NCBI RefSeq assembly: GCF_021531655.1
Contig: NZ_JADYUF010000001.1
Coordinates: forward strand, 124,001-188,000
Length of the DNA: 64,000 nt
Source of the DNA: Leyella stercorea
Lineage (GTDB): Bacteria > Bacteroidota > Bacteroidia > Bacteroidales > Bacteroidaceae
Direction of reading: 5' to 3'
The notes under the pieces were generated by a model that saw nothing but the letters and a program-made list of their open reading frames with translations, did no database searches and was not told the DNA's origin. Below, piece after piece: positions 36,420 through 46,850 of this stretch. Numbering within the stretch: the first letter of the stretch is position 1; every line of letters begins with the position of its first letter. Both the position numbers and the translations under genes were made by a program.

Positions 36420-37343
36420 CTATTTGAACAGACTGCGGAATGCGGTAGGTATAGGTGTGGTAAAGTCCATACGTTCGCCCGTTACGGGGTGGGTGAAACA
36501 CAGCATATACGCATGTAGGCAAAGACGATGCAACGGGTCGTCACCATTGCCATATTTTATGTCACCACAGACAGGATGTCCCATGTCGGCAGAATGTACA
36601 CGTATCTGATTCTTTCTGCCAGTTTCAAGTTTGTATTCTACCAGAGTGTGCTCAGTAGTGCGGTTGAGTACGTGGTAGTGTGTCACCGCATATTTGCCTC
36701 CATTGTCAACGGGTGATGAATATGTGATGTAGGCTTTGCTGTCCTTAAGCCAATTGGCTATAGTGCCGTTATCGTCCTTCATCTCGCCACTTGTCACAGC
36801 TACATAGCGGCGGTCGTACACTATCTGGTGCCAGTTGTGCTCAAGTATCTGTTCGGTGTCAATGTCTTTGGCGTAAATCATAAGGCCAGAAGTATCGCGG
36901 TCAAGACGGTGTACCACATGTGCGCGACATTTCTGGTGCGACTTGGCAAAGTAATCGTCGAGTACCGACTTTACATTTAACGAAGAGTGGCCTGCCGCCA
37001 TAGAGAGGATGCCTATGTTCTTTTCTATTACTACAATCCAACGGTCTTCATATACAATCTTGACAAACTTGTTCTTGAAATCGCTCTTGCGTTTATGGCG
37101 GCTAACGCTTATTGTGTCGCCGGCCTTCAATGGGGTGTCAAACTGTGTGACTACCTTGCCGTTGATTCTGATTCCATGTCCCTGCAGTATGGCCTTGGTC
37201 TTGGAGCGGCTTTCGCCTATAGTATTGAGAAGGTATTCAAGCAGAGGGGCTGGTTGGCTACCATTGAAAGTGTACAAAGTACTGTCAGAGTTGCTTCTCT
37301 GTATACCAGAACTATTTCGTGTGTTGTTTTTATTTGATGCCAT
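36420..37343 (-). CDS. RluA-family pseudouridine synthase with S4 domain
   Basis: About 307 residues. The N-terminal S4 RNA-binding domain (~35-90; AILQGHGIRINGKVVTQFDT) precedes the catalytic domain. The catalytic motif is HRLDRDTSGLMIYAKD, whose second Asp is the nucleophile. It probably modifies rRNA or tRNA; the target is not deducible. I chose ATG 37343 because a -7 element TACCTTTG at 37367-37374 lies between it and the upstream in-frame start at 37391. Confidence 0.92.
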   Translation of the reverse strand: MASNKNNTRNSSGIQRSNSDSTLYTFNGSQPAPLLEYLLNTIGESRSKTKAILQGHGIRINGKVVTQFDTPLKAGDTISVSRHKRKSDFKNKFVKIVYEDRWIVVIEKNIGILSMAAGHSSLNVKSVLDDYFAKSHQKCRAHVVHRLDRDTSGLMIYAKDIDTEQILEHNWHQIVYDRRYVAVTSGEMKDDNGTIANWLKDSKAYITYSSPVDNGGKYAVTHYHVLNRTTEHTLVEYKLETGRKNQIRVHSADMGHPVCGDIKYGNGDDPLHRLCLHAYMLCFTHPVTGERMDFTTPIPTAFRSLFK

Positions 37344-37366
37344 AAAATAATTTGAATTATATGTTG

Positions 37367-37374
37367 CAAAGGTA
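37367..37374 (-). promoter_or_regulatory. Promoter -7 element for the RluA-type gene
   Basis: On the minus strand TACCTTTGC, 24 bases before the ATG at 37343. The upstream box is poorly spaced (22 bases to a TTG). Confidence 0.5.
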
Positions 37375-37483
37375 CATATTTTTGTTCGCAACTTAACAAT
37401 ATGAGTAAAACTTCATTTGCGAAAATCTGTTAATTAAAGTCTGTATTCTATGCTTAGAGCCCGTACAATATATATATATACAA

Positions 37484-37515
37484 TTTGCCGGTACGAAAAA
37501 AAATGAGTAACTTTG
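37484..37515 (+). promoter_or_regulatory. Promoter of the ABC-F gene
   Basis: TTTG (37484-37487), a 20-base spacer and TAACTTTGC (37508-37516), 53 bases before the start codon. Confidence 0.7.
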
Positions 37516-37565
37516 CATGCAAATACTTGGTTATTTATTAAAATTCAATTAATTACAAATAATAG

Positions 37566-39185
<1,620 letters not shown>

Positions 39186-39233
39186 TGTATAAGTAATATA
39201 GTGTGTCGCAGACATGCTGATATGTGAAATATA

Positions 39234-39306
39234 ATACGAGTAGGCAACTTTATGCAGACGTATAATTAATGTGACAGTCTGTATCTTTGTCTACTCGTAT
39301 GTTTTT
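39234..39306 (+). terminator. Terminator after the ABC-F gene
   Basis: ATACGAGTAG (39234-39243) pairs with CTACTCGTAT (39291-39300), then GTTTTT. A smaller CAGAC/GTCTG stem lies inside the loop. Confidence 0.75.
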
Positions 39307-39382
39307 CTGTGCATATGTTTCAATTTGGCAAGGATTTTGTAGTGTACTTTAGAAAACGTATTTTACTAAGAACAAAAGCGAA

Positions 39383-39967
39383 ATGAAAAATAACGATAAA
39401 ACAGAAGAGAAAGACATTGAAGTTAAGGACGGAAATGTAGAAGCTACAGCAACTGAAGGTGCCAATGAGGCAGAAACAACTGACCGTAACGAGGAAATGA
39501 CAGAAGAAAACAGTGACGTGAATGCCAAACTTGAGGCAGCCGAAAAAGAGATTGAGCAATTGCGCGACCGCTATTTGCGTACAGCAGCCGAGTTTGACAA
39601 TTACAAGAAGCGTACACTTAAGGAGAAAGCAGAATTGCTGCTTAACGGAAGCGAGAAGACTGTTTGCGCTGTTCTTCCAGTATTGGACGATTTCGAGCGT
39701 GCACTTGCTACCGATACCGGCGATGCTCAGGCTGTTAGGGATGGCATGCAGCTTATATTCAACAAGTTCAAGAAGGTTCTTGAGTCAATCGGTGTAAAGA
39801 AAATTGAAACCGAAGGGCAGGACTTTAACGTCGACTATCATGAGGCTGTTGCTATGGTTCCGGGTATGGGCGACGACAATAAAGGCAAGGTTATAGATTG
39901 TCTGCAGACAGGATATAAGCTTAATGACAAAGTGATACGTCACGCCAAGGTGGCTGTCGGACAGTAA
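39383..39967 (+). CDS. grpE: Nucleotide exchange factor GrpE
   Basis: A 194-residue exchange factor for DnaK. Acidic N-terminal tail (to ~50), coiled coil (LEAAEKEIEQLRDRYLRTAA), then the four-helix and beta-wing region with the family end DYHEAVAMVPG...KVIDCLQTGYKLNDKVIRHAKVAV. It lies 28 bases before dnaJ. dnaK is not in this window. Confidence 0.97.
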   Translation: MKNNDKTEEKDIEVKDGNVEATATEGANEAETTDRNEEMTEENSDVNAKLEAAEKEIEQLRDRYLRTAAEFDNYKKRTLKEKAELLLNGSEKTVCAVLPVLDDFERALATDTGDAQAVRDGMQLIFNKFKKVLESIGVKKIETEGQDFNVDYHEAVAMVPGMGDDNKGKVIDCLQTGYKLNDKVIRHAKVAVGQ

Positions 39968-39995
39968 GTAGTAAACAATCTTCAATATTAATGCA

Positions 39996-41168
39996 ATGGC
40001 AAAAAGAGACTATTACGAAGTACTTGGCGTTAGCAAGACTGCCACAGATGACGAGATAAAGAAGGCTTACCGCAAAATAGCCATAAAGTATCATCCAGAC
40101 AAGAATCCAGGCGACAAGGAGGCTGAGGAGAAATTCAAGGAGGCTGCCGAGGCTTATGATGTGCTGCATGATGCTAACAAGCGCCAGCAGTATGACCAGT
40201 TCGGCTTTGACGCTCCCGGTGGTGGTAGCGGCTTTGGAGGTTTCGGCGGAGGCGGCAGCTTCTCAATGGACGACATCTTCTCTATGTTTGGCGATGTATT
40301 TGGCGGACATGGGGGTGGCTTTGGAGGATTTGAAGGCTTCGGTGGAGGCGGACAAAGACAAAAGCCACAATATCGTGGAGCCGATTTGCGCATAAAGGTT
40401 AATCTGACACTTCAGGAAATAGCAACTGGTGTCACCAAGAAATTCAAGGTTAAGAAATATGTGCAATGTCAGCATTGTCATGGTACTGGAGCTGAAGGCG
40501 GAAGCGGCAGCGAGACCTGTCCCACATGCCATGGTAGCGGAGTAGTGACACGTACTGTCAGAACAATGCTCGGTATGATGCAGACCCAGTCGGAATGTCC
40601 TACATGTAATGGTGAAGGCACTATTATAAAGAACAAATGTAAGGAATGTGGCGGTAGTGGCATCGTAAAAGGCGAGGAAGTTGTTGAGATAAAGATTCCT
40701 GCCGGCGTAGCTGAGGGTATGGTGGTCAATGTTCCTGGTAAGGGAAATGCTGGTCAGCACAATGGTGTGAATGGCAACATACAGGTTTATATCACGGAAG
40801 AGCCTAACGACACTTTCGTTCGTGACGGAAACGATGTGATTTACAATCTCCTTCTTGACTTCCCGACTGCTGTTCTTGGTGGAACAGTAGAAGTACCGAC
40901 TATTGACGGAGGTAAGGTGAAGATAAAGATTGAAGCCGGAACACAGCCCGGCAAGACGTTACGCTTACGTGGCAAGGGCTTACCATCTGTACAGGGCTAT
41001 GGTAATGGTACTGGCGACTTGGTTGTCAACATCAGCGTGTACATTCCTAAGGAACTCTCGTCAAGCGAGAAGAAGGCTATTGAATCCTTCCGCGATAGCG
41101 ACAACTTCAAGGGTGACAAAGAGACAAAGAAGTCTATTTTTGACCGTTTCAAGAATTACTTTAACTAA
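39996..41168 (+). CDS. dnaJ: Chaperone protein DnaJ
   Basis: A 390-residue class A J protein. J domain (1-70) with YHPDKNPG, Gly/Phe-rich region (~75-125), four zinc-binding CxxCxGxG repeats (~150-220: [32 protein letters not shown]) and the C-terminal substrate domains. It delivers clients to DnaK and stimulates its ATPase. Forms an operon with grpE. Full length. Confidence 0.98.
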   Translation: MAKRDYYEVLGVSKTATDDEIKKAYRKIAIKYHPDKNPGDKEAEEKFKEAAEAYDVLHDANKRQQYDQFGFDAPGGGSGFGGFGGGGSFSMDDIFSMFGDVFGGHGGGFGGFEGFGGGGQRQKPQYRGADLRIKVNLTLQEIATGVTKKFKVKKYVQCQHCHGTGAEGGSGSETCPTCHGSGVVTRTVRTMLGMMQTQSECPTCNGEGTIIKNKCKECGGSGIVKGEEVVEIKIPAGVAEGMVVNVPGKGNAGQHNGVNGNIQVYITEEPNDTFVRDGNDVIYNLLLDFPTAVLGGTVEVPTIDGGKVKIKIEAGTQPGKTLRLRGKGLPSVQGYGNGTGDLVVNISVYIPKELSSSEKKAIESFRDSDNFKGDKETKKSIFDRFKNYFN

Positions 41169-41182
41169 ATCATCATAAAAAC

Positions 41183-41239
41183 GGATGTGCCAAATGCGAT
41201 TGGGCTATGCTCCAGTTGACTTATGGTGCATCCTTTTTT
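41183..41239 (+). terminator. Terminator after dnaJ
   Basis: GGATGTGCC (41183-41191) pairs with GGTGCATCC (41225-41233), with two wobble pairs. TTTTTT follows. Confidence 0.7.
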
Positions 41240-41262
41240 GTATCTATAAATAAAGAAACACA

Positions 41263-42558
41263 ATGGATTACAAGCAAACGGTTGAATATCTCTTCAACTC
41301 AACTCCTGTATTTGAGAAGGTGGGAGCTTCGGCTTACAAGGAAGGATTGTTCAATACTTTGGCTTTGGATGAGCATTTCGGACATCCTCATAGAAATTTC
41401 AAGTCAATACATATTGCCGGAACCAACGGCAAGGGTTCGTGCTCGCATACGCTTGCTGCCATTCTGCAGTTGGCTGGGTATAGGGTGGGACTCTACACAT
41501 CGCCACATCTTGTGGATTTTCGTGAGCGCATACGTGTCAATGGGCTATGTATAGACGAGCAATACGTAATAGATTTCGTAGAGAATGAGCGTGATTTCTT
41601 CGAACCTCTGCATCCTTCATTCTTCGAACTGACAACGGCTCTGGCATTCAAGTATTTTGCCGAACAGAAGGTGGATATCGCCATTATAGAAGTAGGCTTG
41701 GGTGGACGCCTCGATTGTACCAATATCATCACGCCTATTATATCTGTCATTACCAATATCAGTCTGGACCATACCATGTTTCTTGGAGATACACTGGCTA
41801 AGATTGCGGCAGAGAAAGCAGGAATAATCAAGCATAACGTGCCAGTTGTTATCGGGGAAGCCAACGATGAAACTCGTCCCGTTTTTGAACGTGTGGCATA
41901 TGAACGGAATTCCTCAATAGTATTTGCAGAAGACTCTTCTGACGTAGTTTCAGCAAAGATTGACGGATTATGCGGAATAGATTATATCACAACTGGTTAT
42001 GGCAACTTTAAGGGCTCCTTAGGAGGCTCTTATCAAGTGAAGAATGCCAACACAGTACTACACGTTGTAGACATGCTTCGCACACGGAATATAAACCTAT
42101 CTACAGCCAATGTGCAAAAGGGATTTGAGGAGGTGTGCAGACTTACCGGTCTTATGGGACGATGGCAGACAGTATGTCATGAACCACTTGTGGTGTGTGA
42201 CACCGGACATAATGAAGGGGGATGGCAGTATTTGGGCAAGCAGATACTTCAACCTGAATGCAAGACACGTCGTATCGTCTTCGGAATGGTAGACGACAAG
42301 GATATCGACCATGTGATGAACCACCTCCCTAATGATGCTGCTTACTACTTCACCAGAGCCACCACACACAGGGCTATACCCGAGACTAAGGTGCAGGAAT
42401 ATGGCAAACGGCACAATCTGCACGGCAATTGTTATGGTAGCGTAGCCGAAGCGTACGAGGCGGCCTTGTCGGATGCAGACCCGAAGGATTTCATCTTCGT
42501 AGGAGGCAGCAGCTATGTTGTTGCTGATTTCCTGGAGCATTTGCAGCAAAACAAGTAG
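41263..42558 (+). CDS. folC: Folylpolyglutamate synthase / dihydrofolate synthase
   Basis: A 431-residue Mur-ligase-fold enzyme that adds glutamate to folates and probably to dihydropteroate. The P-loop AGTNGKGSCSHTLA is near residue 50. VGLGGRLDCTNII (~145-157), SLDHTMFLGDTLAKIAAEKAGIIK and the late DTGHNEGG are all present. Length is typical. pabB at 10.6 kb feeds the same pathway. Confidence 0.96.
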   Translation: MDYKQTVEYLFNSTPVFEKVGASAYKEGLFNTLALDEHFGHPHRNFKSIHIAGTNGKGSCSHTLAAILQLAGYRVGLYTSPHLVDFRERIRVNGLCIDEQYVIDFVENERDFFEPLHPSFFELTTALAFKYFAEQKVDIAIIEVGLGGRLDCTNIITPIISVITNISLDHTMFLGDTLAKIAAEKAGIIKHNVPVVIGEANDETRPVFERVAYERNSSIVFAEDSSDVVSAKIDGLCGIDYITTGYGNFKGSLGGSYQVKNANTVLHVVDMLRTRNINLSTANVQKGFEEVCRLTGLMGRWQTVCHEPLVVCDTGHNEGGWQYLGKQILQPECKTRRIVFGMVDDKDIDHVMNHLPNDAAYYFTRATTHRAIPETKVQEYGKRHNLHGNCYGSVAEAYEAALSDADPKDFIFVGGSSYVVADFLEHLQQNK

Positions 42559-42600
42559 GGTAGGAGTCCTGCTTTGTTTTGTTATTCTTTAGGTATTTTA

Positions 42601-42797
42601 CTTTGCTACATCTCCGTTATGCCTTCGTTCGTGCTTCGTTCATTCTCCGTAGTGAACTCGATCATCCTCCGTAGTGAACTCGATCATCCTTCGTTAGCGG
42701 AGCGAAAACATAACGAAGGCAAAACGAAGACATAACGGACGTATAACGAATGCATAACGGAGATGTAGCGAAGAGCTAATGAAGGAGGAACGATTGG
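42601..42797 (+). repeat. Inverted array of degenerate 11-bp repeats
   Basis: From 42601 the sequence divides into 11-base units that mostly begin CTYCGTT (nine units to 42699). These include a 22-bp pair repeated exactly (42645-42666 and 42667-42688). After a 10-base turn it continues as eight units with AACGAAG/AACGGAG at the same register (42710-42797). The outer arms 42601-42629 and 42745-42773 pair over 29 bases with two mismatches. No ORF is present. The remainder of the 42559-42983 gap holds the gal operator and promoter. Confidence 0.9.
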
Positions 42798-42887
42798 ATT
42801 TATAATAGAAATTATAGCTTTAAATATATTGACATTTTTACACTTCAGTCATTTAATCATAAGGAAGAGTTGCAATTAATTGTTTTT

Positions 42888-42952
42888 AACGAACGTTTGT
42901 TGACTTTTTTGTGCCTTTCCCTTGGGCAATACGTTTTTTTTTGGTTACTTTG
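42888..42952 (+). promoter_or_regulatory. Candidate operator and promoter of the galactose genes
   Basis: AACGAACGTTTGTT at 42888-42901 is a near-perfect palindrome centred on AACGTT, the kind of site LacI-family regulators bind. Twenty bases further is TTG (42922-42924), then a 20-base spacer and TTACTTTG (42945-42952), one mismatch from TAnnTTTG. Which regulator binds is unknown; no LacI gene is in the window. Confidence 0.5.
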
Positions 42953-42983
42953 CAACAACGTTAACAAACTAAAAACTTGAATT

Positions 42984-44075
42984 ATGAATAACACTACAGA
43001 GACAGAAAACATCTGTGGTCTGAAAAGAAGTGACTTTCAGACTACTATCGGCGGTAAGCAAACTGATCTTTATATACTCAAGAACAGTCAGGGCAATGAA
43101 GTTGCTATAACCAACTATGGTGGAGCAATCGTTGCTATTATGGTGCCGGATAAGAATGGAAAACACGCCAATGTTATCCAGGGCCATGACAACATTCAGG
43201 ATGTAATCAATTCGCCCGAGCCTTATCTTTCAACACTTGTTGGACGCTACGGCAACAGAATCTGCAAAGGACAGTTCCAGCTCAACGGCAAGGTATATCA
43301 TCTCCCCATCAACAATGGTCCTAACTGTCTGCATGGCGGCAAGAAAGGCTACAATGCCAAGGTTTGGGAAGCATTACAGATGAACGCACAGACATTGGTG
43401 CTGAAGTACACAAGCCCCTATGGCGAAGAAGGCTTCTCGGGAGAGGTGAAGGTGACTGTAGAATATTCGTTCACCGACGACAACGAGCTTGTAATAGAGT
43501 ATATGGCAAAGACAAACAAGAAGACCGTGATTAACCTTACAAGCCATGGATTCTTCTCACTTGCTGGCATTGCCAACCCGACACCTGCCATTGACAATCT
43601 CGAGTGCGAGATCAATGCCGACTTCTATCTGCCTATTGACGATACATCAATACCAACTGGTGAAATTCGCATGGTTAAGGGAACTCCGTTCGATTTCCGT
43701 TCGCCGAAACCAGTAGGCCAGGATATTGATGCTGACGATGAGCAGATAAAGAATGGCGCAGGCTACGACCATTGCTTTGTACTTAACAAGGCTGAAGAAG
43801 GTGAGTTGAGCTTTGCTGCAAAAATCAAGGAACCAGTGAGTGGCCGAACAATGGAAGTTTATACAACAGAACCTGGAGTGCAGGTTTATACAGACAACTG
43901 GGCCGACGGCTACAAGGGACAGAATGGAGCTACATTCCCGCGTCGTAGTGCTATCTGCTTCGAGGCACAGCATTTCCCCGACAGTCCCAATCGTCCTTAC
44001 TTCCCGTCTGTAGTGCTTAATCCTGGTGAGGAGTACACACAGAAGACAATCTATAAGTTTGGAGTTTCTTTATAA
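42984..44075 (+). CDS. galM: Aldose 1-epimerase (galactose mutarotase)
   Basis: A 363-residue enzyme interconverting alpha and beta galactose or glucose. Family motifs: TNYGGAIVAIMVPDK (~35-49), GRYGNRICKGQF, NNGPNCLHGG with the conserved His, NLTSHGFFSL and GAGYDHCF. First gene of the galM-transporter-galK group. The usual length is 340-380. Confidence 0.96.
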   Translation: MNNTTETENICGLKRSDFQTTIGGKQTDLYILKNSQGNEVAITNYGGAIVAIMVPDKNGKHANVIQGHDNIQDVINSPEPYLSTLVGRYGNRICKGQFQLNGKVYHLPINNGPNCLHGGKKGYNAKVWEALQMNAQTLVLKYTSPYGEEGFSGEVKVTVEYSFTDDNELVIEYMAKTNKKTVINLTSHGFFSLAGIANPTPAIDNLECEINADFYLPIDDTSIPTGEIRMVKGTPFDFRSPKPVGQDIDADDEQIKNGAGYDHCFVLNKAEEGELSFAAKIKEPVSGRTMEVYTTEPGVQVYTDNWADGYKGQNGATFPRRSAICFEAQHFPDSPNRPYFPSVVLNPGEEYTQKTIYKFGVSL

Positions 44076-44122
44076 CAATAATCTAAATAAATCATAACAT
44101 AACTAAAACAACAAACAAAACA

Positions 44123-45424
44123 ATGGAAAATTCCAAAAAAAAACAAGGCAGTATTATTGCTATTTTTGCAATGATATTTCTCTTTGCAATGATTGCCTTT
44201 GTGACAAACCTCTGTTCACCAATGGCCATCATATTGAAAAATGCTTTCCAGGTGCCTGAGAGCTTGGCACAGGTTGGCAACTATGGCAACTTTGGCGCTT
44301 ACCTTCTTATGGGTGTTCCTGCAGGTATGCTTATCGACAAGATTGGTTATAAGAAGACAGCACTTGCTGCTCTCGTAGTAGGTGTTATCGGTCTGCTTAT
44401 CCAGTGGGTCAGCGGTTCAATGGGCTTCGTTGTTTACCTTATCGGTGCTTTCATCTCGGGTCTTTGCATGTGTATGCTTAATACAGTAGTAAACCCGATG
44501 CTTAACCTTCTCGGTGGTGGTGGTAGTACAGGTAACCAGCTTATCCAGATTGGTGGTGTATTCAACTCAGCAGCTGCTGTATGTGTATACATGCTTATGG
44601 GTAGCCTTATCGGCGACGCATCGAAGGCTAAGGTTGCCGATGCTGCTCCTGCACTTTTCATCGCTCTTGCCATCTTCATCTTTGCTCTTGTTGTAATCTT
44701 CTTCACCAAGATTCAGGAGCCTCAGCATGCTTCAAGCAATACTGTAAAGGATGTGAACGACAAGTATAGCTGCTATTCATTCCGTCACTTCAAGTTGGGA
44801 ATGCTTGCTATTGCTGTTTATGGTGCAGTAGAGGTAGGCCCTCCTACTTATATACTTGGATATCTTACATCTGCAAAGGATGCTGTTAACCCAGGTATGG
44901 GTATGGATGCTGGTTATTGCGGTACTCTTGCTGCTGTTTACTTTATCTTTATGCTCATCGGCCGTTTCGTTGGTGGCGTAATTGGTGGTAAGGTATCGCC
45001 AAAGGCAATGATTGCTACTGTAAGCTTTGTAGCTATGGTTCTTGTTGCTGTGGGTATGGTTCTTCCTACATCTATGACAGTTAGATGTCCTGGTATTGAC
45101 TATACAACTATGAGCTTTGTATGGGGTGAGGTTCCGGCTGGTATCTTCGCTTTCCTGCTCATCGGTTTGTGTGCTTCAGTAATGTGGGGTGGTATCTTCA
45201 ACCTTGCAACAGAGGGTCTTGGCAAGTACACAGCAAAGGCTTCTGGCGCATTCATGATGATGGTTGTAGGTTTTGCTGTAATGATCGGTGTTCAGGCTAA
45301 GGTTGTTGACTTTACTCACAGTTACATCACCAGCTTCATCGTTGTATTGCTTAGTGCAGCATATATCTTCTATTTCGCACTTTGGGGCTCAAAGAACGTT
45401 AATACAGACATTCCTGTAGAATAA
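44123..45424 (+). CDS. MFS sugar transporter
   Basis: A 433-residue permease of the major facilitator superfamily with about twelve membrane helices. The FAMIAFVTNLCSPMAIILKN start and GVPAGMLIDKIGYKKTALAA loop are like the glucose/galactose permeases of Bacteroidota. Its position between galM and galK makes galactose the likely substrate. A hairpin of 8 bp follows before galK. Confidence 0.88.
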   Translation: MENSKKKQGSIIAIFAMIFLFAMIAFVTNLCSPMAIILKNAFQVPESLAQVGNYGNFGAYLLMGVPAGMLIDKIGYKKTALAALVVGVIGLLIQWVSGSMGFVVYLIGAFISGLCMCMLNTVVNPMLNLLGGGGSTGNQLIQIGGVFNSAAAVCVYMLMGSLIGDASKAKVADAAPALFIALAIFIFALVVIFFTKIQEPQHASSNTVKDVNDKYSCYSFRHFKLGMLAIAVYGAVEVGPPTYILGYLTSAKDAVNPGMGMDAGYCGTLAAVYFIFMLIGRFVGGVIGGKVSPKAMIATVSFVAMVLVAVGMVLPTSMTVRCPGIDYTTMSFVWGEVPAGIFAFLLIGLCASVMWGGIFNLATEGLGKYTAKASGAFMMMVVGFAVMIGVQAKVVDFTHSYITSFIVVLLSAAYIFYFALWGSKNVNTDIPVE

Positions 45425-45433
45425 TAATTATAT

Positions 45434-45472
45434 GGGCTTGCATTTCAAGGTTTCAGTCTTGACGGCAAGCCC
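45434..45472 (+). other. Intra-operon hairpin before galK
   Basis: GGGCTTGC (45434-45441) pairs with GCAAGCCC (45465-45472), then AATATTTT. It could reduce galK expression by partial termination, or protect the upstream mRNA end. It is not a strong terminator because the T run is broken. Confidence 0.5.
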
Positions 45473-45512
45473 AATATTTTAATCTCAATATTAACTAAAA
45501 ACACAATTTATT

Positions 45513-46673
45513 ATGGATATCGAATTTGTAAGAAGCCGCTTTATCAAGCATTTTGACGGTAAGACTGGAAATATTTATCAGTCACCAGGTCGTATAAACC
45601 TCATTGGTGAGCACACTGACTATAATGGCGGATTTGTATTCCCTGGTGCAGTGGACAAGGGTATTATGGCAGAACTTCGTCCGAATGGTACAAACACAAT
45701 TATGTGTTACTCTATCGACCTTAAGGACCGCGTAGAGTTCAAGGTTGACGATCCTCAGGGACCGCGCGCAAGCTGGGCACGTTATATTTATGGTGTTGTG
45801 CAGGAAATGCGCAAGTTGGGTGTTGACGTTAAGGGTTTTAATACTGCATTTGCCGGTGATGTTCCCCTTGGGGCCGGTATGTCTTCATCGGCTGCTCTTG
45901 AGAGCTGCTTTGCATTTGCTTTGAACGACTTGTTTGGTGACAATAAGGTGAGCAAGTGGGATATGGCGCTTGCAGGTCAGGCTACAGAGCACAACTATTG
46001 TGGCGTTAACTGTGGTATCATGGACCAGTTTGCAAGTGTATTCGGAAAAGAGGGTTGCCTCATGCGTCTCGACTGCAACAGCCGTGAGTTTGAATACTTC
46101 CCATTCCGTCCTGTAGGCTATAAGCTCGTATTGCTCAATTCTTGTGTTAAGCACGAACTTGCCGGCTCTCCTTACAACGACCGTCGCAACAGCTGCGAGA
46201 ATGTTGTAAAGCACATCGCTGCAAAGCATCCTGAAGCTAAATTTGACACTCTGCGCGACTGCACATGGGAGCAGCTTGAGGAGGTTAAGGCTGAAGTAGG
46301 CGAGGAAGACTACAAGCGTGCTCACTTTGTGCTTGGCGAGAAAGACCGTGTACTTGCTGTTTGTGACGCACTCAACGCTGGCGACTACGAGACTGTAGGC
46401 AAGAAGATGTATGAGACTCATGAGGGTCTGAGCAAGGAGTATGAAGTTTCTTGCGAGGAGCTCGACTTCCTCAACGACATTGCCAAGGAAAATGGAGTTA
46501 CTGGTAGCCGTATCATGGGTGGTGGCTTTGGTGGCTGCACCATCAACCTCGTTAAGGAGGAACTTTACGATAAGTTCATCGCTGATGCCAAGGCTAAGTA
46601 CTCTGCCAAGTACGGCAAGGAGCCTAAGGTGATTGACGTTGTTATCAGCGACGGTTCACACAAGGTTTGCTAA
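45513..46673 (+). CDS. galK: Galactokinase
   Basis: A 386-residue GHMP kinase that makes galactose-1-phosphate. It has the galactokinase signature PGRINLIGEHTDYNGGFVFP (~25-44), the ATP loop PLGAGMSSSAALE (~118-130) and GSRIMGGGFGGCTINLV (~331-347). Full length. No galT or galE follows; they are elsewhere or absent. Confidence 0.98.
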   Translation: MDIEFVRSRFIKHFDGKTGNIYQSPGRINLIGEHTDYNGGFVFPGAVDKGIMAELRPNGTNTIMCYSIDLKDRVEFKVDDPQGPRASWARYIYGVVQEMRKLGVDVKGFNTAFAGDVPLGAGMSSSAALESCFAFALNDLFGDNKVSKWDMALAGQATEHNYCGVNCGIMDQFASVFGKEGCLMRLDCNSREFEYFPFRPVGYKLVLLNSCVKHELAGSPYNDRRNSCENVVKHIAAKHPEAKFDTLRDCTWEQLEEVKAEVGEEDYKRAHFVLGEKDRVLAVCDALNAGDYETVGKKMYETHEGLSKEYEVSCEELDFLNDIAKENGVTGSRIMGGGFGGCTINLVKEELYDKFIADAKAKYSAKYGKEPKVIDVVISDGSHKVC

Positions 46674-46716
46674 TCAAGTAAGAGGTCGATACAGCCATAA
46701 TGATTAACCTATATTT

Positions 46717-46754
46717 ATCCCTCTGATTGTCTGATGACAAACAGAGGGATTTTT
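46717..46754 (+). terminator. Terminator after galK
   Basis: ATCCCTCTG (46717-46725) pairs with CAGAGGGAT (46742-46750), and a TTGTC/GACAA stem is stacked on it. TTTT follows. Confidence 0.88.
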
Positions 46755-46780
46755 CTATTGTTTGTTTTCAAATCATTTAT

Positions 46781-46811
46781 TTGTCAAATCCAATGATTTT
46801 CTGTAATTTTG
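46781..46811 (+). promoter_or_regulatory. Promoter of tamB
   Basis: TTG (46781-46783), a 20-base spacer and TAATTTTG (46804-46811), 39 bases before the GTG start. Confidence 0.65.
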
Positions 46812-46850
46812 TAAATATATTTGACTAAGAACAAACCATAGGATTTTCAC

